Shown here in pieces: positions 17,941 to 25,212 of a DNA stretch of 64,000 nt; the first letter of the stretch is position 1, and each line of letters opens with the position of its first letter. Location of the stretch: contig CAYMUL010000001.1 of NCBI GenBank assembly GCA_964393605.1, positions 186,001 through 250,000 of the forward strand. Direction: 5' to 3'. This DNA comes from CAYMUL01 sp964393605. Its GTDB lineage: Bacteria; Bacteroidota; Ignavibacteria; Ignavibacteriales; Ignavibacteriaceae. The translations under genes and the position numbers were made by a program. A model generated the notes under the pieces. That model searched no databases. It was given only the letters and a program-made list of their open reading frames with translations, and was not told the origin of the DNA.

Positions 17941-19239
17941 TTACTCAAAATATACTTTCACATGTTCGGTCTTCAATCTTGCTTTACTCCATTGAAGAAT
18001 ATTTTCCTTATCTGTTTTAGTTAAAGATTTTTTATGTGTTGAGAACAACAATAAAATCATTTTAGCGGTTTGTGTTGAATCGGAAAAGAAGAAAGTTTCG
18101 GAGTAAGCGCAAGATTCAATTTGAGGGAAGAGTGGCTTAACTTCCTTAAAAATTTGTTTGCCGAGTAACGGTTTATTTACAAGGCTGTCAATTAAATTTT
18201 CCTTTTGCGATATGCGATTTGTCAAACTGCTAACTTGATTTTTTAGCACTTCTGTTTCGTTACGCGCCGATTCATCAAATGCAAAACCCTGCTCAATATT
18301 TATTGTTGCATCTTCAATAGAGAAATCTTTCGACTTTTCAATTATTACATCTTTATCTTCCCGGGTTAAGGAATTTCCGCCGTAGATTAATCGTATAATT
18401 TTTTCATTCGGATTTATTTCATGCCGCAACAAATAACTTCCTTGATACACCGTTACATTGTTCGCGTAGGATTTAGCGTTCTCATTGAAGTTTTCATTTT
18501 GTACAAGAACATATCCAAAATAAATACTAGGAAGCACTGTAATTAGAATAACTGCTGTGATGTAGGAATTAACTTTTTTCTTCTTTGAATCATTAACCAA
18601 AGAGCGAATCGGAAACTTTAATACTTGTGAAATGATGATTGAAGATATTGCGATGAAAACCGTATTGATTGTAAAAAGATAAATTGCACCGAGGAAAAAA
18701 TTGAACTTTGCAGTGGCGATTCCATACCCGGCTGTGCAAAGGGGAGGCATCAGTGCTGTTGCAATTGCAACTCCCGGAATTACATTTCCCTTATTCTTAC
18801 TGCTGATTGCAACAATGCCCGCAAGTCCGCCGAATAAGGCGATTAGCACATCATAAATAGTTGGACTGGTTCGAGCAAGCAATTCGGAATGAGCAGTGGA
18901 AACCGGACTTATCCCAAAATAGAATGTTGAAGCTACGAGACTTGCAAGCACTGCAAAAGTAAAATTCTTTACAGATTTTCTGAAGAGCGTGAAGTCGTAT
19001 GTTGCAATGCTGTAACCCATTCCGTTTATCGGTCCCATCAAAGGAGAGATTAACATTGCGCCGATGATTACTGCGGTTGAGTTTGTGTTTAACCCGACCG
19101 AAGCGACGATGATTGCGAATACTAAAATCCAAAGGTTCGTTCCTTTGAAAATTATTCCTTGCTCGATTGTTGCATGGATTTGTTCGAAGGATTCAAGTTC
19201 GCTTCGTAAGTCGAGATATTTGAAAAATTGTTGCATCAT
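17941..19239 (-). CDS. DUF389-family membrane protein
   Basis: 432 residues. The N-terminal half carries the DUF389/TIGR00341 signature: 'VGLNTNSTAVIIGAMLISPLMGPI', written here in part as 'STAVIIGAMLISPLMGP', followed by about six membrane helices with 'GGLAGIVAIS' and 'ATALMPPLCTAGYGIA'. Residues about 260-432 form a soluble C-terminal domain. Function of the family is not established. Start at tandem ATGs (19239/19236). Confidence 0.85.
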   Translation of the reverse strand: MMQQFFKYLDLRSELESFEQIHATIEQGIIFKGTNLWILVFAIIVASVGLNTNSTAVIIGAMLISPLMGPINGMGYSIATYDFTLFRKSVKNFTFAVLASLVASTFYFGISPVSTAHSELLARTSPTIYDVLIALFGGLAGIVAISSKNKGNVIPGVAIATALMPPLCTAGYGIATAKFNFFLGAIYLFTINTVFIAISSIIISQVLKFPIRSLVNDSKKKKVNSYITAVILITVLPSIYFGYVLVQNENFNENAKSYANNVTVYQGSYLLRHEINPNEKIIRLIYGGNSLTREDKDVIIEKSKDFSIEDATINIEQGFAFDESARNETEVLKNQVSSLTNRISQKENLIDSLVNKPLLGKQIFKEVKPLFPQIESCAYSETFFFSDSTQTAKMILLLFSTHKKSLTKTDKENILQWSKARLKTEHVKVYFE

Positions 19240-19768
19240 TTTGGATAACCGAAAATATTCTTATAAAAATCTTTACATCAATATAAAAATCCTTCACATT
19301 ATTTTATGGGATTTTTGGCTGCCAACATGTGAATGAAAATAATTTTGCTTTGACCGGAAAGGTTCCAAAATTATAAGAAAACATTTTAGAAACATAAATT
19401 TCGCAGCCGTTCATTTGATTCGTTTTTTGTGACCATTAATAAAATAGAAAACTGATAACGCTGACTTAGACAGATTTCACTCATAGCACTCCATGAACTC
19501 ATCAGTGTGCTATCGTAGTTTTGCGGAACTTGAGATTAACTCTCACGCAGGGTAGTAAATCGAAAATCTGTTTCGATTAATTAAAAGCGAATCGTATGAA
19601 AAGAGGAGGACGATTCGAGAATCGCCTTACGAATAACATTATTTTATGTAACTTGAATTATTAAAAAGTAGTCCGCAATAGCTCGCCATAAAATGAAACA
19701 ACTTCAATGTTTAATTAGCATTGATATTCTTAAATCCAAGATGCGATAAAAAATAAATACTGATACTT
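19240..19768. other. 530-nt intergenic region with dispersed repeat and hairpins
   Basis: No coding region is convincing. A stretch at 19444-19464 is 20/21 identical, in reverse orientation, to 61261-61281. 'CATCAGTGTGCTAT' near 19500 recurs near 41910. Successive hairpins occur at 19531-19545 (TGAGA/TCTCA), 19558-19578 (AATCGAAA/TTTCGATT) and 19588-19617 (CGAATCGT/ACGATTCG); the last competes with 19611-19624 (CGATT/AATCG). These could be a small RNA or only repeat debris. Confidence 0.4.
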
Positions 19769-20071
19769 TTATCCACCCAAAAATTTTCTGGCGGATTCGG
19801 TCATCTTCTCCGGTGTCCATGCCGGTTCCCAAACAAGTATAACTTCCGCTTCGTATCCGGGGAAATTATTTGTAATTGTTCGTTTGGCATTTTCGATAAT
19901 CATATCGCCCAGCGGACAGCCGCGCGAAGTTAAAGTTAAATCAATGCTTATTTTTTTTGCATCTTCATCAATTTCAGATCTGTAAATCAAACCGAGGTCA
20001 ACAACGTTCACCATCAATTCGGGATCAAAGACAGATCGTAATACATCGTGCAATTTATCTTCGTTATTCAT
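19769..20071 (-). CDS. MIP18/DUF59-family metal-sulfur cluster assembly factor
   Basis: 100 residues. 'VFDPELMVNVVDLGLIYRSEI' (DPE and the D-LGL block) and 'LTLTSRGCPLGDMI' with the conserved Cys define the DUF59/SufT/PaaD family, which helps mature Fe-S proteins. Typical length. Last gene of a four-gene minus-strand operon; its ATG overlaps the stop of the oxidase-like gene by 4 nt (ATGA). Confidence 0.88.
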   Translation of the reverse strand: MNNEDKLHDVLRSVFDPELMVNVVDLGLIYRSEIDEDAKKISIDLTLTSRGCPLGDMIIENAKRTITNNFPGYEAEVILVWEPAWTPEKMTESARKFLGG

Positions 20072-21357
20072 TTTCTTACCGTTTCAAATTTGGGTTTGTG
20101 AAAAACTATTTTGAGTAAATTAAAATTATATAGAGCGGCAGAAACCAATAAAATCAATGCTGAGATCGTGATGCCGGTTTCAGTGTCGAATAATGTCGCG
20201 AACAACAAAACAAAATATCCCGCAATAAAAAAAATCAATTGCATCTTTGCACCTGCTTCCCAATATAAATCTTTCGGCATCGGAATGCTTCCTTTTCCGA
20301 TTAATTCTTTATAAACTTTTAACCAAACAATGAAGGGAAGAGTTTTATAAGTTTGTCCCATGATCAGCGCAGTAATAAAACCAACGATAATCGCACTGCC
20401 GTAAGCGGATGCGAATGTAACGGAAAAACTTCGCGAAGGAACTTGCTGCCAAAAAATTATTGCAAGTAGTAGCAGCGCAACTATTAATAATAAAAACGCG
20501 ATTGCCGATTGCTTCATTCCAATATCTAGATTTTTTTTAACACGATGTTTGTAAGCGTTCATTAAATAAATCAGAAACGAAAAAATTCCACCAGAAACGA
20601 AAACTGCACCTATGATTACAAATGCTTTCGCTTCAAGATAAAGAGAGACTAATGCAATAATCAAACCGACATTCAAAAAATAATACGAAGCGCGCAAATA
20701 TTTTTTTTCAACAATGTGTGAAACCATAAACATCGGGAGAAGTCTGCTTCCGACACCGATTATCAACTGCATGAACCAACCGGCAATTCCCGCATGCGCG
20801 TGTAATTTGAGTAGTTCGATATGATTTACTGCAAGAAACGGATTGCTTAAATTAATCGCCAACAACAAACCGGCTGTAGCGGTGAAACCGAGCCACGTAA
20901 CCGAAGTGAGAATTAGCGTTCGTTCAATCTCTTTTTTCTCCGATTTTTTTGCGGTTAAAAAAATATTGATTGAAAATAATGCAACTGCGATTAACACAAC
21001 ACTTCCTGCAATGTGCATGCTTTGGTCAAGCGAAAAATTCCAAAATGAAATTGCGAGTAATATCGTTCCGACAGTCAAAAACAAAAAAGTAATTTTCGCT
21101 ATTGTTTCATCGTAAAGTTTTGTTTCGAGTATCACAGGAATAAGTTGATACAACGCGCCGAAAATTATCATCGTAATCCAACCGAGTACGAGCAGGTGCG
21201 TCATCGCCAAAAGTTTCGGATTGAAATAATGTTGAAGCAGAGCTTCGGGTGAAAAAATAATTAATGCGAAAACCGTGAAGAGAATTATCCCGCCGAAAAC
21301 AAAATGAGGAATAACCACATTCGGCGCAGGCGCATTTTGACTTGCAACTCCCTGCAT
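20068..21357 (-). CDS. 12-helix heme-copper oxidase subunit I-like membrane protein
   Basis: 429 residues, about 12 hydrophobic helices. Conserved-looking His in 'LLAMTHLLVLGWITM', 'SMHIAGSV', 'HIELLKLHAHAGIAGW' recall the heme-copper oxidase/NorB-like subunit I fold found in Bacteroidota as short single-subunit proteins. The full set of copper-site histidines of true oxidases is not evident. Context (hemerythrin, DUF2249, Fe-S assembly) suggests a role with nitric oxide or oxygen rather than a standard terminal oxidase (inference). Starts 2-3 nt after the preceding stop. Confidence 0.7.
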   Translation of the reverse strand: MQGVASQNAPAPNVVIPHFVFGGIILFTVFALIIFSPEALLQHYFNPKLLAMTHLLVLGWITMIIFGALYQLIPVILETKLYDETIAKITFLFLTVGTILLAISFWNFSLDQSMHIAGSVVLIAVALFSINIFLTAKKSEKKEIERTLILTSVTWLGFTATAGLLLAINLSNPFLAVNHIELLKLHAHAGIAGWFMQLIIGVGSRLLPMFMVSHIVEKKYLRASYYFLNVGLIIALVSLYLEAKAFVIIGAVFVSGGIFSFLIYLMNAYKHRVKKNLDIGMKQSAIAFLLLIVALLLLAIIFWQQVPSRSFSVTFASAYGSAIIVGFITALIMGQTYKTLPFIVWLKVYKELIGKGSIPMPKDLYWEAGAKMQLIFFIAGYFVLLFATLFDTETGITISALILLVSAALYNFNLLKIVFHKPKFETVRK

Positions 21358-21359
21358 AC

Positions 21360-22178
21360 TTATTTATGCACCAACATTTTTACGTCGCCTTCTGAAATTT
21401 CTGCAATCCATGTTTCGAAATTTCTACTCTGCAATTCCGGCAACAAATATTGCGGTATTTTTTTATGGTGAACAAAGAGCGCGTGATTGTCGGATAAATT
21501 TTCGAGAGAACTCAAAATGGTTATCATCGGTTCTGGCATTTCAAGATCGCGAACGTCAATTTCTTTTATGTTTTGTCCGAAGTGTTTTTTCAATTTTTGA
21601 AGTTCTTCAAAAGTAACTTTTGTGTAAGGAACTTCAGCGCTTGTTTCTTTGGCAACTTCTGTTTTCGCAAAAAAGACATGAATAATATCGCCGCGCCATT
21701 CGGCAGAATAGACGAATCCCCGCTTGTGCAAAATATTTATCAGAGGTACAGGTTCGAAAGTGTTTATCAATTCGATTGCAAAACCTTCGGGCAAAGTTGT
21801 AACCGTTTCCATAATTGCTTTGAATGGATCGATGCCGGATTCAAGTATCGGACGGACGTCGAGCGTTTTTATTTTTTGAGCAGCGATTGCTTCTGTAATT
21901 TTAGGGTGAACTTCTTTTTGAGTCATCTCTTTTTCCTTTTCGTTTCCAACCGAATTTTCGATTTCAAATCCGATTGATTTTAGTTTGTTAAAAATTTCTT
22001 GAACATCACACTTGCCGACTTTAGCCGCATCGGATATGGTTACGCGAGGTGCAAGTACTTTGCGCAATACCGGGTTTTTCAATTTCTTAAAATGAGGGTT
22101 GATTGATGCAATCGCTTCAATCGCATTTTCATTGGCTTTAATTATTTCCGAAATTTTTGTTCTGCCGTTAATTTTCAT
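21360..22178 (-). CDS. DUF1858-DUF2249-DUF2249 domain protein
   Basis: 272 residues. Residues 1-75 are a DUF1858 domain ('TKISEIIKANENAIEAIASI', then 'NPVLRKVLAPRVTISDAA'), followed by two DUF2249 units: 'IKTLDVRPILESGIDPFKAIM' (about 95-185) and 'KEIDVRDLEMPEPMITIL' (about 200-272). DUF2249 is common beside hemerythrin and nitrogen-oxide genes. The start at 22178 gives an ATGA overlap with the hemerythrin gene and is preferred to a TTG at 22187. Confidence 0.82.
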   Translation of the reverse strand: MKINGRTKISEIIKANENAIEAIASINPHFKKLKNPVLRKVLAPRVTISDAAKVGKCDVQEIFNKLKSIGFEIENSVGNEKEKEMTQKEVHPKITEAIAAQKIKTLDVRPILESGIDPFKAIMETVTTLPEGFAIELINTFEPVPLINILHKRGFVYSAEWRGDIIHVFFAKTEVAKETSAEVPYTKVTFEELQKLKKHFGQNIKEIDVRDLEMPEPMITILSSLENLSDNHALFVHHKKIPQYLLPELQSRNFETWIAEISEGDVKMLVHK

Positions 22179-22648
22179 CGCAACCAAAACTCCGGTTTAA
22201 ATTGATGTTTATGAACCTCTACTTTGTCAAGTTTTTTTTCGATAGTTTTAAGTTCTTCATCACTCAAGTGATTTTCCAAATACGGAAACATAATTCTTTC
22301 TTCAAATCTTATGTGGTCATTAATTGCGTTACCGAGTTTTGCTGAATTAACGATATAGTCTTTTTCAGTTTCCGAAATTTGCGAAACTAAATTTCTAATC
22401 TCCTCATGTTCCGAAAGAAATTGATTTAAAATATTTTTATCCTTTAGAAGATTTTGCAAAAGATTTTCCTCGTTGATAAAATGATCGGAAAGATGTTTCT
22501 TCCAAAAATCATCTACATAGACTTGGATTATTTTTGCGTTTGTTTTCTTTGCGGATTTTAAACGAACGGCGAAAAGTAACCCGTGATGATGTTCGTGAGA
22601 CAATACAATCAAGTTTTTATTTCGTTTTACCGGTTCTATATTTTTCAT
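22175..22648 (-). CDS. Hemerythrin-domain protein
   Basis: 157 residues, four-helix HHE type. Likely di-iron ligands: His in 'LSHEHHHGLLF', His/Glu in 'HFINEENLL', 'SEHEEIRNLV', and 'INDHIRFEERIMFPYLE'. Binds O2 or NO, or helps Fe-S repair as in RIC proteins. First gene of the operon that continues with DUF2249, oxidase-like and SufT-like genes, coupled by an ATGA overlap. I looked for an FNR-type half-palindrome upstream and saw none. Confidence 0.85.
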   Translation of the reverse strand: MKNIEPVKRNKNLIVLSHEHHHGLLFAVRLKSAKKTNAKIIQVYVDDFWKKHLSDHFINEENLLQNLLKDKNILNQFLSEHEEIRNLVSQISETEKDYIVNSAKLGNAINDHIRFEERIMFPYLENHLSDEELKTIEKKLDKVEVHKHQFKPEFWLR

Positions 22649-23011
22649 AAGGAATAATTTATTTTTTCAATACAAGAATAATAATTTTCGGATTAATGGA
22701 TAAGTGTTCAGTTATCCCAAAATTTTGCTGATGAATATTTGAGTTAATCCCTGCGGCTTAATTGAGGAAGTAGTTATTGAGTGAAGCACCTCTAAAATAT
22801 TTTTATTGTCTTTGATCATTGCCGAATCGACTCTGCAAATTTATCCGCGCAAATCGATTGCATCATTGTAATCCGTATGCTATTGAGACTTCGAGCGTTT
22901 CGTAAAATCCTCAGTGTACATCTGTGTAACTCTTCATTCCGCTTCTTAGTTACACTGAGTTCCACTGAGTTAACACAGAGGGACACAAGAGAATTTTAAA
23001 TTTGTAATTGC
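22649..23011. repeat. Intergenic region with short dispersed repeat
   Basis: No gene seen in this 363-nt gap. Around 22913-22990 the sequence has internal near-repeats: 'GTTACACTGAGTT', 'CCACTGAGTTAACACAGAG' and 'GTGTACATCTGTGTAACTC', an inverted and direct mix of 'AACTCAGTG'-type words. This composition is typical of short dispersed intergenic repeats. The promoter of the hemerythrin operon must lie at the left end, 22649-22760. Confidence 0.4.
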
Positions 23012-24292
23012 TCATGTAAGTTTTCTTAAAAGTAAAAGATATTTTTTCTGCAATTCAAGAGGTGGAATTATCTCTTCTTCCCACTTAAAATCGAATGTTA
23101 CTTTCATAAGCGAAAATAGATCGTTGAGTGCCGTGAACATTGGCGAAGGTGCATCTTCCGTATCGCGCAAGTGATGTATCAATTTCAAAGTTTTGAATCC
23201 ATCGAACCAATAATTTTTTTGCTTGTTAATTTGTTCGGGATTGTTTGTGCTTGCCGAAATTTTTTCCCAAGTATGCATAAAATTATTTTGTTCGAGAAAA
23301 TTTTTTAACTCTTTACTGATCGCGTCCGCTTTCTCGATTATCAATTCTGCATTTCTTCCATTCCATTCGTAAAATATTTCTAACCAGTTTTTCAAAGTGA
23401 TAAAATTTTTTGGCGAGTAGAGCAGATATTCGTTTCGCTCGTGCGAAAGAAATCGATTCACTCTTTGTCCGGTGCCGAAAGGAACGCGCCATGAGCCGCG
23501 CGATGACGGATAAACAATTGCGTCATCGATGTATGCTATTTTAAAATCCTTCGCGAGTTTTTCTATAAAATAAAAGTCTTCCGCCGCTTTACGTTTATTC
23601 ATTCCGCCAATTGCAACATATGTTTCGGCTGTGCAAATCATGGTTGAACCGATTGTGTGATGCGCAAAAGGTGAGCGAGCAAATTTTAATCCGAGCAAAT
23701 AATAACGAAGAAATATTTCATAACAAATGATTGCGTCTTCGGTTTTCAAATCCACGAAAGTGTGCTCATATCTCACAACGGCGGCGGCTGGATTATTTTT
23801 TTCGAAATGAATAAAAATATTTTGAAGATAATCTTTGCTCACAACGCAATCGGCATCGAGGCAAATCAACAAACCTGTTGAAGCAAGAAACTTTAGCGCA
23901 GAGTCCATTCCTATTTTTCGCGCAAGCCCGACGCCGCCGGTTTTGCTATCGAGCGTTTTCCCCTCACTTGCGCAATCTATTAAAGCAAGATTTAAATTGA
24001 ACACATTCTCTTTCATTATCCATCGCAAATATTTTATCGTTTGAAGATTTTCACTCTTTACTTCTTCGCTACTTGTTGCAACATTATTGATTACAAAAAG
24101 TATCAACGTATTCTTCAAAGAGTGAATTGAATTCTCGCTCAAACTGATTAATAACCGCTTTATGTTTTCATATTCTGCAATTGCGGGAATGACCATGACC
24201 GCGTCAAAGCTGGCTTGAATTGTGTTTTGCTCTATCGTGCGGAGATAATTTTTATGCTTCGCTAAATAGCGGGAAATCTTTTGGGAGGTCAA
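23012..24292 (-). CDS. Family 2-type glycosyltransferase
   Basis: 426 residues. GT-A fold: 'VMVIPAIAEYENIKRLLISL' near residue 32, 'GGVGLARKIGMDSAL' (about 118-132) and the metal-binding 'LLICLDADCVVS' (DAD, about 140-151). No membrane helices are obvious, so probably a cytoplasmic or peripheral enzyme. Donor and acceptor unknown. Starts with a 4-nt ATGA overlap on miaA, so the two are translationally coupled although unrelated in function. Confidence 0.8.
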   Translation of the reverse strand: MTSQKISRYLAKHKNYLRTIEQNTIQASFDAVMVIPAIAEYENIKRLLISLSENSIHSLKNTLILFVINNVATSSEEVKSENLQTIKYLRWIMKENVFNLNLALIDCASEGKTLDSKTGGVGLARKIGMDSALKFLASTGLLICLDADCVVSKDYLQNIFIHFEKNNPAAAVVRYEHTFVDLKTEDAIICYEIFLRYYLLGLKFARSPFAHHTIGSTMICTAETYVAIGGMNKRKAAEDFYFIEKLAKDFKIAYIDDAIVYPSSRGSWRVPFGTGQRVNRFLSHERNEYLLYSPKNFITLKNWLEIFYEWNGRNAELIIEKADAISKELKNFLEQNNFMHTWEKISASTNNPEQINKQKNYWFDGFKTLKLIHHLRDTEDAPSPMFTALNDLFSLMKVTFDFKWEEEIIPPLELQKKYLLLLRKLT

Positions 24293-25209
24293 TTGTTCTT
24301 TAAAAAAATTTCTATCACCGGAACAGCATTTTCAAAATATGGAGGATCAATCCAATTTATTTTTATTCCTTGCTTTTCCAATTTTCTAAACCATGTTAAC
24401 TGATGTTTTGCGAGTGTGTTAATCCGGCTATCCAATTTTTGAAACATTTCGTTGTAGCTCAATTCCTTTTGAAGAAACAATGAAATGAAAAAATACTCCA
24501 ATCCCAATAATTTTAATTTATCGTGAGAGATATTCATCTCAAGCAAGTGTTCCACTTCTTCAATCATTCCGGCTTCAAATCTTTTTGCCAGTCGGGTTCT
24601 AATTCTTTCTTTCATTTCCTCTTTTGAAATTTTCAGACCCAGAACAGTAAACTTAAAATTCTCCGGATGTGGCAATTTACGTTTCAGATTATTTGTAGCT
24701 ATCATTAATGCCTGAACCGTTCTCACTTTTTCCCGTAGATCAGTTGTGTTGTGCAAGTTTGGATTTGATGATTTCAATCTCGTTACCAATTCTTCTTGAG
24801 GGAGTTTCATCAATTCTAATTGGCGTGAACGAAGATCAATAATTTTGTTCATATTGTAGTTTAGCAAAATTGAAGCAAGATAAAGACCGGATCCGCCAAC
24901 AAGAAACGGAATTTTATCGCGTGCAACTATTTCGGAGATGGTACTTTTACAATCTTTTTGATAATGGAAGAGATTATATTCTTCGGAGGGTTCAACTATG
25001 TCAATCATATGATATGGAATTTTATTTCCATCAACGATGTAGTCATCATAATCTTTTCCCGTACCGATATTCATATATTTATAAACTTGCCGGGAATCTG
25101 CAGAAATGATTTCACCATTGAATTTATTGGCGAGGAGAGATGCGGTTCGCGTCTTGCCACATGCGGTTGGTCCGAGAATTGTAATTAATTTCGTTGCAAG
25201 CCCGGGCAT
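24289..25209 (-). CDS. miaA: tRNA dimethylallyltransferase
   Basis: 306 residues, usual length. P-loop 'ILGPTACGKTRTASLLA' (most MiaA have GPTASGKT; here Cys replaces Ser), 'GEIISADSRQVYKYMNIGTGK', 'IPYHMIDIVEP', 'FLVGGSGLYLASILLNY' and C-terminal 'HQLTWFRK'. Adds the isopentenyl group to A37 of tRNAs reading UNN codons. Located 3 nt after the kinase-like gene on the same strand. Confidence 0.95.
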   Translation of the reverse strand: MPGLATKLITILGPTACGKTRTASLLANKFNGEIISADSRQVYKYMNIGTGKDYDDYIVDGNKIPYHMIDIVEPSEEYNLFHYQKDCKSTISEIVARDKIPFLVGGSGLYLASILLNYNMNKIIDLRSRQLELMKLPQEELVTRLKSSNPNLHNTTDLREKVRTVQALMIATNNLKRKLPHPENFKFTVLGLKISKEEMKERIRTRLAKRFEAGMIEEVEHLLEMNISHDKLKLLGLEYFFISLFLQKELSYNEMFQKLDSRINTLAKHQLTWFRKLEKQGIKINWIDPPYFENAVPVIEIFLKNN

Positions 25210-25212
25210 AAA

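Noticed and set aside
22649..22760. FNR/CRP-type site before the hemerythrin operon
   Set aside because: I looked for TTGAT-N4-ATCAA and close variants and found none.
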